A DNA stretch of 6,133 nucleotides from Acidobacteriota bacterium (lineage in GTDB: Bacteria > Acidobacteriota > Terriglobia > Terriglobales > Acidobacteriaceae), in the NCBI GenBank assembly GCA_021781255.1, contig JAJXXG010000721.1, positions 1 through 6,133 on the forward strand. The letters run 5' to 3'. Under the pieces are notes generated by a model that was not told the DNA's origin, did not search any database, and saw only the letters and a list, made by a program, of their open reading frames with translations. The translations under genes were made by a program, and so were the position numbers. This document shows positions 1 to 5,110 of the stretch, piece by piece. Positions within the stretch are counted from its first letter, which is position 1. Each line of letters opens with the position of its first letter.

Positions 1-1
1 T

Positions 2-70
2 CGTCATAAATTTTCCAAGTTGAAATACGCCGCAAAACAAAAGAACGCCCAAAAGGTACTGGAGAGCTAG
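2..70 (+). CDS. Possible 3' end of an upstream gene (partial)
   Basis: The frame that opens at the left edge reads 22 codons (RHKFSKLKYAAK... ending in VLES) before a TAG at 68-70. The piece is strongly basic and Lys/Gln-rich, like a C-terminal tail. The region is AT-richer than the rest of the window, and 22 open codons can easily arise by chance. I do not recognise a family. The case for coding rests on the open frame, the coherent composition, and an ATG with a good ribosome binding site one base after the stop. Sequence to the left would decide this. Confidence 0.22.
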   Translation, partial: RHKFSKLKYAAKQKNAQKVLES

Positions 71-71
71 C

Positions 72-128
72 ATGGATCCTCCTCGCAACGTCGTTGGTAT
101 CAACGTCGTTTGTTTGCCTATGTACTAG
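72..128 (+). CDS. Putative 18-codon leader-type ORF
   Basis: An ATG at 72 is preceded by GGAGAG at 61-66, about seven bases from the GGAG core, which is a better ribosome binding site than several larger genes here have. It encodes 18 residues (MDPPRNVVGINVVCLPMY) and stops at TAG 126-128. The coding sequence contains the CAACGTCGTT direct repeat, which gives the NVV...NVV repeat in the peptide. A small perfect hairpin starts at the stop codon. It could be a tiny peptide gene coupled to the end of the preceding frame, a leader peptide, or chance. No attenuator-like run of one amino acid is visible. No function can be assigned. Confidence 0.2.
   Translation: MDPPRNVVGINVVCLPMY
86..110 (+). 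repeat. 10-bp direct repeat, CAACGTCGTT x2
   Basis: Two perfect copies of CAACGTCGTT lie at 86-95 and 101-110, 15 bases start to start, with a five-base gap. Such spacing could be a tandem protein-binding site or a small duplication inside the 18-codon ORF. Nothing further identifies it. Confidence 0.4.
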
Positions 129-140
129 CACGTCGCGTGC
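128..140. repeat. Small perfect hairpin GCACG-TCG-CGTGC
   Basis: GCACG at 128-132 pairs perfectly with CGTGC at 136-140 around a three-base loop, overlapping the last base of the TAG at 126-128. It lacks a following T-run, so it is not a convincing intrinsic terminator. Confidence 0.3.
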
Positions 141-293
141 CAAACCTCCGGCATCGCAGGTTTCCGGCTCGCATCCCCCATGTCGGGCGTCTTTGCGGCA
201 AGGCAAAATGGCGTGTATCATAAACCAATTAAATGGCTTATATTGAATTCTCCATCGAGCGAGGCGCGATTTTCCGCCGTCGCGCAACCGCCC

Positions 294-322
294 TTGAATG
301 GCAGCCGGCGAACCAGTAGAAA
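294..322 (+). promoter_or_regulatory. Candidate sigma70-type promoter for the M48 protease
   Basis: TTGAAT at 294-299 and TAGAAA at 317-322 are separated by 17 bases and match the -35 and -10 consensus at 4/6 each. Transcription would start near 330, about 90 bases before the ATG at 420. Competing candidates are TTGCGG (193-198) with TATCAT (216-221), also spaced by 17 bases, and a -10-like TATACT at 376-381 that has no matching -35. None is strong, so the promoter is only narrowed to the 190-390 interval. Confidence 0.28.
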
Positions 323-419
323 TTGCCGCCGACCCGCCAGATTTACACGCCGCGCCCCCCCACTTATTTCAGGGCTATACTACTCAGCGCGGCATGATCA
401 CCGGGAACGGAGGAAGCCG

Positions 420-1955
420 ATGAGCCGGAGAACGAGATTTTGGACATGCGTTGCAGTCACAGCCTTTGCAGCAGGAATGCTCATCAGGCCCGCTGAGGCG
501 CGCTTCAAGCCCACGCCCTGCAAGAACCCCTATACGCAGCAGCAGGAAACCCAGCTTGGCCTCAAGGCCATGGGCCAGGTTTACCAGCAGCAGCCCATTC
601 TGCCGGACTCCGATCCCGTCTCACGCTACGTTCAGTCGCTCGGCGCGCGCCTCGTGCAATTTGCCCCCGGCGACCGCTGGCCCTACCAGTTTCACGTGGT
701 CAACGCTGCGGACATCAATGCCTTTGCCCTGCCCGGCGGATCGATCTTTGTGAACCTCGGCACCGTGCAGGCGGCAGCCAATGAGGCCCAGCTCGCCGGC
801 GTTATCGCCCATGAAATCTCGCACGTGGCCCAGCGCCACTCCACATGCAACGCGGCCCAGCAGCAGGTTCCCAGCATCCTTGCCGGCATCGGCGGAGCCC
901 TCGCGGGCATCTTTATCCCCGGCACCGCGGGCGTCCTCGCGCAGCAGGGCATCAGCTCCGTTGCCGGCCTCACCTTCCTCAGAATGTCCCGCGACGATGA
1001 AAAGCAGGCCGACCTCATGGGCACTGACATTCTCTACGACGCGGGCTACGATCCTCGCGCCATGCCGCAGTTCTTTGAAACCATCCAGGCCAAATACGGC
1101 TCCGGCGGCGCGCAGTTGCTCAGCGACCACCCCAACCCCGGCAACCGCATTGGCTACGTGGACCAGGAGATTGCCACCCTGCCGCCCAAAGCCAACGAGA
1201 TTAAGGACAGTCCGCAGTTCCAGACCATGCACACCCGATCTCTCAAGATGCACGCCGCCACTGCAGAGGAGATCAAGGCTGGCCAATGGAAGAGCAAGCA
1301 GCCGCCCCTGCCCGCTGAGGCTGCCGCCGCCATCGCCGCAGACAAATCTACCGCCTCGCAGCAGGCCGGCTCTGCCACCACAACGCAGTCAGGCTCCAGC
1401 GGCCCGCAGCAGGCTGGCACCACCGCCACGCAGCAAGCAGGCACGCTGAGCCCCACCGTGAACTGGCGGCCTTCCTCGGCGATGAGCACATTCACCCACT
1501 CGATGTATTCGGTGCGCTACCCGCAAAACTGGAACATGAGCGGCAGCACGCAGTCCGCCGTGACCATCGCGCCCACCGGCGGAACGGGCACTGACGCCAA
1601 CGGACAGACGGCCACCGCCTACGGCATCATCATTGATCGCTATCAGGGCCAGGGCGATCTGCAGCAGCAGACCGATGCGCTCATCCAGGGCATCGAGAAA
1701 AGCAACCCCGGCATGAGCGAGGCGACGGACGTGACGGGCATTCCGGTTAATCGCCGCCAGGGCCGCAGTGTGGAGTTCCTGAGCCACTCGCCACTCAGCA
1801 CCTCGACCAAGACCGTGTACGAGCGCGACTGGATGGTCACCGTGCAGCGACCCGACGGAAGCCTGAGCTATCTCGTCTTCATCGCGCCAGAGAAGGACTT
1901 CAACAGCCTGCGCCCCACATTCAAGAACATCCTCAACAGCTTTACCGTGAGGTAG
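420..1955 (+). CDS. Secreted M48-family zinc metalloprotease with C-terminal PsbP/DcrB-like domain
   Basis: A 511-residue exported metallopeptidase of the M48 (Ste24/HtpX/BepA-type) family, probably degrading misfolded envelope proteins in the periplasm. Residues 1-27 form a signal peptide: an Arg-rich start, a hydrophobic core and a likely AEA cut before Arg28. The zinc site is complete, with HEISH at 131-135 (His131, Glu132, His135) and the third ligand Glu194 in EKQAD at 194-198. The conserved DHPNPGNRI stretch follows at 236-244. A Gln/Ala/Ser/Thr/Gly-rich linker at about 307-350 carries QQAG three times (314, 330, 338). The segment from about 356 to 511 begins FTHSMYSVRYPQNW and resembles PsbP/DcrB-like domains rather than the TPR repeats of BepA; that assignment is by eye. 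The frame stays open upstream to 180, but ATG 420 is chosen because GGAGGA (409-414) sits five bases before it and the signal peptide starts there. The upstream codons do not look coding. Confidence 0.93.
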   Translation: MSRRTRFWTCVAVTAFAAGMLIRPAEARFKPTPCKNPYTQQQETQLGLKAMGQVYQQQPILPDSDPVSRYVQSLGARLVQFAPGDRWPYQFHVVNAADINAFALPGGSIFVNLGTVQAAANEAQLAGVIAHEISHVAQRHSTCNAAQQQVPSILAGIGGALAGIFIPGTAGVLAQQGISSVAGLTFLRMSRDDEKQADLMGTDILYDAGYDPRAMPQFFETIQAKYGSGGAQLLSDHPNPGNRIGYVDQEIATLPPKANEIKDSPQFQTMHTRSLKMHAATAEEIKAGQWKSKQPPLPAEAAAAIAADKSTASQQAGSATTTQSGSSGPQQAGTTATQQAGTLSPTVNWRPSSAMSTFTHSMYSVRYPQNWNMSGSTQSAVTIAPTGGTGTDANGQTATAYGIIIDRYQGQGDLQQQTDALIQGIEKSNPGMSEATDVTGIPVNRRQGRSVEFLSHSPLSTSTKTVYERDWMVTVQRPDGSLSYLVFIAPEKDFNSLRPTFKNILNSFTVR

Positions 1956-1996
1956 ATTCCGCAGATTCACTGCCGTCGGCGTTCCCACCGGCCCGG

Positions 1997-2041
1997 GTGC
2001 CTCATCCTTGCGACGCTTTTGTCGCAAGGGTGGGCGGGCAC
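1997..2041. terminator. Large hairpin between convergent genes; REP-like element or bidirectional terminator
   Basis: CCTTGCGAC at 2006-2014 pairs perfectly with GTCGCAAGG at 2021-2029 around the loop GCTTTT. As RNA the stem extends outward to 2001/2034 through A-T, C-G and two G-U pairs. GTGCC at 1997-2001 can alternatively pair with GGCAC at 2037-2041. It lies 42 bases after the M48 stop and 18 bases before the end of the convergent membrane gene, where a shared terminator is expected. There is no U-tract, so it may act as a dispersed palindromic (REP-like) element or an RNA 3'-end stabiliser instead. Confidence 0.6.
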
Positions 2042-2058
2042 GCATGTTGAACCTGGCA

Positions 2059-2346
2059 CTATGTAAGGAAGAACACCGCCGCAAACGAAGCCAGTGCCGC
2101 GCCGGCCTGCAGCGTGAGGATGCTCAACGTCTGCCGTGGAACGCGCGGCAGCCATTTCACCGCGAAAAACCCCACCAGCGGCACCTGCGCCACCATCAAT
2201 ATCTGCCAGATGTGCGCCGCCGCGCCCTCATCGGCCTCATGCGCCGTGCCGTACAACGCCGCATGGCCCAGTACCAATGCCAGCCCCGCCAGCGACATCG
2301 CAATCGGCAGCGCCGCGCTCGGCTTCTTCAGCAATGGGGCATTCAT
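2059..2346 (-). CDS. Small three-helix membrane protein, function unknown
   Basis: A 95-residue hydrophobic protein that I cannot assign to a named family. Three membrane segments are visible, at about residues 13-33, 46-66 and 74-94. A short His/Glu/Asp-containing loop (HEADEGAAAH) joins the first two, and a basic loop (KWLPRVPRQ) joins the second and third. The frame continues upstream to 2406. ATG 2346 is preferred because the complement of 2352-2356 reads GGAGG, five bases before it, and because it gives a normal short Lys-containing N-terminus (MNAPLLKKPS). It lies downstream of gcvT on the same strand, with a 140-base gap, so it may be cotranscribed or use its own promoter. The His and acidic residues in the first loop could bind a metal, but that is speculation. 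Confidence 0.75.
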   Translation of the reverse strand: MNAPLLKKPSAALPIAMSLAGLALVLGHAALYGTAHEADEGAAAHIWQILMVAQVPLVGFFAVKWLPRVPRQTLSILTLQAGAALASFAAVFFLT

Positions 2347-2369
2347 GGCAACCTCCGGGGCAAGCACGC

Positions 2370-2389
2370 CGCTCAAGCCCTCTTGAGCG
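2370..2389. promoter_or_regulatory. Perfect 8-bp palindrome, possible operator or 5' UTR hairpin
   Basis: CGCTCAAG at 2370-2377 and CTTGAGCG at 2382-2389 are perfect inverted arms around CCCT. On the minus strand the element sits between the candidate promoter at 2399-2426 and the ribosome binding site of the small membrane gene. That would place it at the very start of the transcript, a position suited to a dimeric repressor site or a leader hairpin. On the plus strand five T's follow at 2397-2401, but no plus-strand gene exists there to terminate. No U-run follows it on the minus strand, so it is a poor gcvT terminator. Confidence 0.45.
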
Positions 2390-2398
2390 TGAACCCTT

Positions 2399-2426
2399 TT
2401 TATCAATTTCGGCGCACGATTGTCAT
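2399..2426 (-). promoter_or_regulatory. Weak candidate promoter for the small membrane protein
   Basis: Read on the minus strand, ATGACA (2426-2421) and GATAAA (2404-2399) are 16 bases apart, resembling -35 and -10 boxes at 5/6 and 4/6. The AT-rich patch around the -10 stands out from its GC-rich surroundings. Transcription from it would start just before or within the palindrome at 2370-2389. Confidence 0.3.
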
Positions 2427-2486
2427 CCCCCGTGGCTGACGATTCGCTCCATCGCCGACTCGCTGACCCGCTAACCCGCCGCAGCC

Positions 2487-3641
2487 TTACTTCTTTGCCC
2501 GCTTGTAAAACGGCAGCGCCACCTGCTTCGCCCGCACGCGATTCCCGCGCACATCCACCAGCACATCCTCACCGCTGGCCGCCACGGTGGCAGGCAGCAG
2601 CGCAAATGCAATGTTGGTCTTGAGGAACGGCGCCGGCGAGCCCGAGGTAATCACCCCGATCTGGTCTCCGCTCAACGACAGGACGAAGTACCCGTCCCGC
2701 GCAATCCCGCGCTCAATCATCTCCAGTCCAACAATTTTGCGCTTCGGCCCGCCACTCTCCTGGACAGCCAGCAAAGCGTCCCGTCCAATAAACTCACCCT
2801 TGTCCAGCTTGAGCCAGCGTTCCAGACCGGCCTCCAGCACGTTAATCTCCTCTGAAATCTCGTGCCCATAGAGGCTCATGCCCGCCTCCAGCCGCAGCGT
2901 GTTGCGCGCGCCCAGCCCGCACGGCCTTATCCCAAACTCCGCGCCCGCCTCCAGCAGCGCCTCCCACATCTTCACCGTGGTCGCCTCGTCTGACGGGGTG
3001 TACACCTCAAATCCGTCCTCGCCGCTATAGCCCGTCCGCGCAATCAGCACGTTGTGCACGCCCGCCACCTGCCCCCATGTGAACCAGTAGTTCTTGATCG
3101 CCGCCAGGTCCACCTTCGTCAGCTTCTGGAGCGTTTCCAGCGCCCGCGGCCCCTGCACCGCCAGTTGCGAGTAGTACGCCGAGTAGTCGCTCAGGTGAAT
3201 CCCCGGCCTTCCGCCCACCTGCTGGCGAATCCACGCAAAGTCCTTATCCTTCGTCCCCGCGTTCACCACCAGCAGATAGTCGTTCTCCCCCAGCCGATGC
3301 ACCAGAATGTCGTCCACAAACGTCCCCTGTGGCGTCAGCAGCGCGGAGTAGTGCGCCTGCCCGTCCTTCAGCCGCGAGGCGTCGTTCATCGTGATCTGCT
3401 GCACGGCCGCCAGCGACCCCGGCCCGCGAAACTGAATCTCGCCCATGTGGCTCACGTCAAACAGGCCCACGCCCGTGCGCACCGCCATGTGCTCGGCAAT
3501 CAGTCCGCCGCCGGGGCCGGGGTACTCCACCGGCATATCCCACCCGCCAAAATCCACCATCCTGGCCTTCAGTGCGCGATGTGTGGCATTTAGAGCGGTT
3601 TTCTTCAGCGTTTGGGCGGCGGGTGCGGCAGGTGTGCTCAT
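2487..3641 (-). CDS. gcvT: Aminomethyltransferase, glycine cleavage system T protein
   Basis: This 384-residue cytosolic enzyme transfers the aminomethyl carbon from lipoylated GcvH to tetrahydrofolate, giving 5,10-methylene-THF and ammonia. Family hallmarks appear in order: MVDFGGWDMPVEY (28-40), EHMAVRTGVGLFDVSHMG (50-67), the FVDD turn whose Asp110 aligns with the catalytic Asp of characterised GcvT, the AVQGP motif (161-165), RTGYSGEDGFEVY (202-214, with Glu208) and GLGARNTLRLEAGM (242-255). Length is normal for the family, with a slightly extended Ala/Pro-rich N-terminus. ATG 3641 has AGGA (complement of 3648-3651) six bases upstream, and a promoter-like pair lies at 3679-3708. gcvH and gcvP, often next to gcvT, are absent here, and the following gene is an unrelated membrane protein. 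The key residues separate it from the folate-binding YgfZ relatives. Confidence 0.97.
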   Translation of the reverse strand: MSTPAAPAAQTLKKTALNATHRALKARMVDFGGWDMPVEYPGPGGGLIAEHMAVRTGVGLFDVSHMGEIQFRGPGSLAAVQQITMNDASRLKDGQAHYSALLTPQGTFVDDILVHRLGENDYLLVVNAGTKDKDFAWIRQQVGGRPGIHLSDYSAYYSQLAVQGPRALETLQKLTKVDLAAIKNYWFTWGQVAGVHNVLIARTGYSGEDGFEVYTPSDEATTVKMWEALLEAGAEFGIRPCGLGARNTLRLEAGMSLYGHEISEEINVLEAGLERWLKLDKGEFIGRDALLAVQESGGPKRKIVGLEMIERGIARDGYFVLSLSGDQIGVITSGSPAPFLKTNIAFALLPATVAASGEDVLVDVRGNRVRAKQVALPFYKRAKK

Positions 3642-3678
3642 GGGTGTTCCTTTCAGGCGCTGTTACTGTACCCTGCTA

Positions 3679-3708
3679 ACGATAGGGATTGGGCCGCTGC
3701 GGGGTCAA
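3679..3708 (-). promoter_or_regulatory. Candidate gcvT promoter
   Basis: On the minus strand TTGACC (3708-3703) and TATCGT (3684-3679) are separated by 18 bases, 5/6 and 4/6 matches to the -35 and -10 consensus. The predicted transcript starts near 3672, giving a leader of about 30 bases before ATG 3641. That is too short for the glycine riboswitch that precedes glycine cleavage genes in many bacteria, and I see no such structure here. Confidence 0.45.
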
Positions 3709-3739
3709 ACCTGCGTCCTCCCGGTCCAGGACGGCACGT

Positions 3740-4348
3740 TTGCACTGGCGCAAGATCATTCCGTGGTCGATGGTGGGCTTTCGAGCCCTCCTGGGGCCTG
3801 CAATGGCCGTCGCGGCAAGCGGGATGACAGCACCCGAACCCTGGCTGGGAACGATGATCGCCGCCGGCCTGGTCTCCGATGTGTACGACGGCATTCTCGC
3901 CCGGCGCTGGGGAACGGACACTTCCACCCTGCGCGTGGCAGACTCCCTGGCCGACACTGTCTTCTATCTCGGCGTGCTGGCGGCCATCGTGGAGCGCCAC
4001 TGGCCCGTCCTGCGCGATCGCCTCTGGCTTCTTGCCGCGCTTCTTGTCCTGGAGGCCCTGCGCATCCTCTTTGATTGGATGAAATTTCGCCGCATGGCCA
4101 GCTATCACTCGTACGCAGCCAAGGCCTGGGGCCTGCTGCTGGCCGCAGCCACCTTTGCGCTGCTCTGTTTCAACCGCGCGCCCTGGCTGATGACGGCAGC
4201 GCTGGTCTGGGGCATCCTCTGTGACATGGAAGGGCTGGCCATGTCCGCGCTGTTGCCGCAGTGGACACACGACGTAAGAACCCTCCGCCGCGCCCTCGAA
4301 CTGCGCCGTCAATTGCCCGTCGCAGTGGCAGAAGCAAACGATCAATGA
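3740..4348 (+). CDS. CDP-alcohol phosphatidyltransferase family membrane protein
   Basis: A 202-residue multi-pass membrane protein of the family that swaps CMP on CDP-activated alcohols for another alcohol (phospholipid headgroup synthesis). The active-site signature is readable: Asp47, Asp50-Gly51, Ala54-Arg55, Asp68 and Asp72 (SDVYDGILARRWG then RVADSLAD). All four metal-binding aspartates are present. The usual Gly eight residues after the Ala-Arg pair is Leu64, so the exact substrate is uncertain. The N-terminal KIIPWSMVGFRALLGP matches the first helix of the family, and further hydrophobic helices follow at about 74-84, 93-110, 133-148 and 153-175. The frame opens at a TTG at 3689, but that codon abuts its only purine run and overlaps the gcvT promoter. 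TTG 3740 has AGGA (3728-3731) eight bases upstream and keeps the conserved start. ATG 3770 would cut into helix 1. It is divergent from gcvT. Confidence 0.85.
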   Translation: MHWRKIIPWSMVGFRALLGPAMAVAASGMTAPEPWLGTMIAAGLVSDVYDGILARRWGTDTSTLRVADSLADTVFYLGVLAAIVERHWPVLRDRLWLLAALLVLEALRILFDWMKFRRMASYHSYAAKAWGLLLAAATFALLCFNRAPWLMTAALVWGILCDMEGLAMSALLPQWTHDVRTLRRALELRRQLPVAVAEANDQ

Positions 4349-4370
4349 GCCTCTAATCAATGAGCCTTTA
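4341..4370 (+). repeat. 15-bp tandem duplication across a stop codon
   Basis: ATCAATGAGCCTCTA (4341-4355) is followed directly by ATCAATGAGCCTTTA (4356-4370), 14 of 15 identical. The first copy contains the last sense codons and the TGA (4346-4348) of the phosphatidyltransferase gene, and the second carries a spare copy of the same stop. The pattern fits a recent replication-slippage duplication. Confidence 0.85.
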
Positions 4371-4392
4371 ACTGTTCAAAAAGGAAAGAACG

Positions 4393-4581
4393 ATGGACAA
4401 GATGCGGGGGATCGTTTTGATTGTGCTGGGCATTCTTGCGCTGTATCACGGCTGGACCATGCACCCCAGCCACTCCGCCATCCTCGCCTATGCGCTCGGA
4501 AGCCTCTCCATCGCCATTGGCGTCTGGCGCCTCACCAGCAAGCCGCCGCAGCGCCGCCTACCGCCGCGCCCGCCAGAATGA
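4393..4581 (+). CDS. 62-residue two-helix membrane protein, function unknown
   Basis: A small membrane protein with two hydrophobic helices, about residues 5-20 (GIVLIVLGILALYHGW) and 29-46 (ILAYALGSLSIAIGVW), joined by a short loop (TMHPSHSA). It ends in a basic, proline-rich tail (KPPQRRLPPRPPE). ATG 4393 follows AGGA (4382-4385) by seven bases. It lies 44 bases after the phosphatidyltransferase gene in the same direction, with no terminator visible between them, so the two may share a transcript. Its last 24 bases overlap the 3' end of the convergent gene at 4558-4953, and the Arg/Pro tail is encoded mostly in that overlap. I do not recognise the family. Confidence 0.7.
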   Translation: MDKMRGIVLIVLGILALYHGWTMHPSHSAILAYALGSLSIAIGVWRLTSKPPQRRLPPRPPE

Positions 4582-4953
4582 GCTGATCGTCAGGTAAAGA
4601 AACAGAGCCAGCAGGCACGCCGCCACCACAAACTTCACGTGGTCCGGCCCCTGCGTCGCGCTGGCTCGCAGCGCCCACATCGTGCGCGCAAACACAAACA
4701 CAAACAGGAAAAAGAAGACCCCCGCCACTTCCAGCAGCACGGTCCTGCCTACGCGTCCAAAGGGCCGCAGAAAGCCACCCGCCCCGCGCGCAAGTCCTTT
4801 GGTTGTAATGCCGGCCGCCTGCCTGGCTGCGCGTCCCGCTGGCGCGCTGGTTGCCGGGGCAGCTTGCGTGCTGCCCGCCATGCGCTCGCTCGCCATGCGT
4901 CCTGCAACCCGTACGCCCACGCCCAGCGCCCGCCCTATGGTTTGAGGTCTCAC
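4558..4953 (-). CDS. 131-residue two-helix membrane protein, function unknown
   Basis: The N-terminal 70 residues are basic, rich in Ala/Gly/Arg and without acidic patches. Two membrane helices follow, at about 72-93 (a striking Phe/Val run, VFFFLFVFVF) and 107-127, and the protein ends in WRARR. ATG codons inside the frame exist at 4896 and 4881. GTG 4953 is kept because RPQTIGRALGVGVRVAGRM reads as one coherent amphipathic helix and because no start has a good ribosome binding site. ATG 4896 has only a close-set AGGA. The upstream TG-A-TACGAT at 4971-4963 could be an extended -10 producing a nearly leaderless message. Its 3' end overlaps the convergent 62-residue gene by 24 bases. I recognise no domain, and the start is less sure than the reading frame. 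Confidence 0.72.
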   Translation of the reverse strand: MRPQTIGRALGVGVRVAGRMASERMAGSTQAAPATSAPAGRAARQAAGITTKGLARGAGGFLRPFGRVGRTVLLEVAGVFFFLFVFVFARTMWALRASATQGPDHVKFVVAACLLALFLYLTISSFWRARR

Positions 4954-4962
4954 TTCGATATC

Positions 4963-4971
4963 ATCGTATCA
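4963..4971 (-). promoter_or_regulatory. Candidate extended -10 for the 131-residue membrane protein
   Basis: On the minus strand the bases 4971-4963 read TGATACGAT, which is TG-N-TACGAT, a 4/6 match to -10 with the extended TG. The GTG start at 4953 follows by only nine bases, so transcription would begin at or very near the start codon. That would explain the missing ribosome binding site. No clear -35 is present. Confidence 0.25.
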
Positions 4972-5047
4972 GCGACGGTCCCAGCCCTGCTTTGCACAGG
5001 CCGGGGCAGTTCCCGGTTGCCCCCGGCGCGTCGCGGAAGTAAGGTAT

Positions 5048-5110
5048 ATGAAACTCAAGCGGCGTGCTCTCTTAACCCGCGCCGGCCGCTGCCCCCGGAG
5101 GCTCCCTTGA
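5048..5110 (+). CDS. Possible 20-codon upstream ORF overlapping the next start
   Basis: ATG 5048 opens a 20-residue, very basic ORF (MKLKRRALLTRAGRCPRRLP) whose TGA at 5108-5110 overlaps the TTG start at 5107, giving a TTGA junction. GGAAG at 5035-5039 lies eight bases before the ATG. The arrangement would allow translational coupling, but the ORF is too short to separate from chance, and the downstream gene already has a strong ribosome binding site inside it (5097-5101). Confidence 0.18.
   Translation: MKLKRRALLTRAGRCPRRLP

Noticed and set aside
180..419. N-terminal extension of the M48 frame by 80 residues
   Set aside because: The extension precedes a clear signal peptide, has non-coding-like codon use and AT-rich patches, and ATG 420 has its own GGAGGA site.
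621..1286. Long minus-strand ORF inside the protease gene
   Set aside because: It is antisense to a confidently identified catalytic domain in high-GC DNA, where such shadow frames are expected.
1341..1443. QQAG-encoding repeats considered as a DNA tandem repeat or CRISPR-like array
   Set aside because: The three copies are irregularly spaced and vary in codons; they are a low-complexity protein linker.
1389..2084. Minus-strand ORF of 231 codons across the protease 3' end
   Set aside because: It shadows the protease C-terminal domain, contains no recognisable motif, and would also span the hairpin at 1997-2041.
3001..3100. Gly-rich segments opposite gcvT considered as a glycine riboswitch
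   Set aside because: They lie within the gcvT coding region, not in a leader, and show no paired aptamer architecture.
3054..3593. Plus-strand ORF of 179 codons opposite gcvT
   Set aside because: It is Arg/His/Pro-rich and antisense to a clear gcvT, with no ribosome binding site or family features.
3653..4360. Minus-strand ORF of 235 codons opposite the phosphatidyltransferase
   Set aside because: The plus frame carries the four-Asp signature and membrane helices; the minus frame is a Gly/Gln/His-rich shadow.
5001..5023. GGGGCA/TGCCCC inverted repeat upstream of the 101-residue gene
   Set aside because: A six-base stem with a nine-base loop in GC-rich DNA is readily found by chance, with no T-run or clear position relative to a promoter.
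4639..5106. Upstream extension of the 101-residue protein frame to 4639
   Set aside because: The extension is antisense to the 131-residue membrane gene and low-complexity, while TTG 5107 has a GGAGG at ideal spacing.
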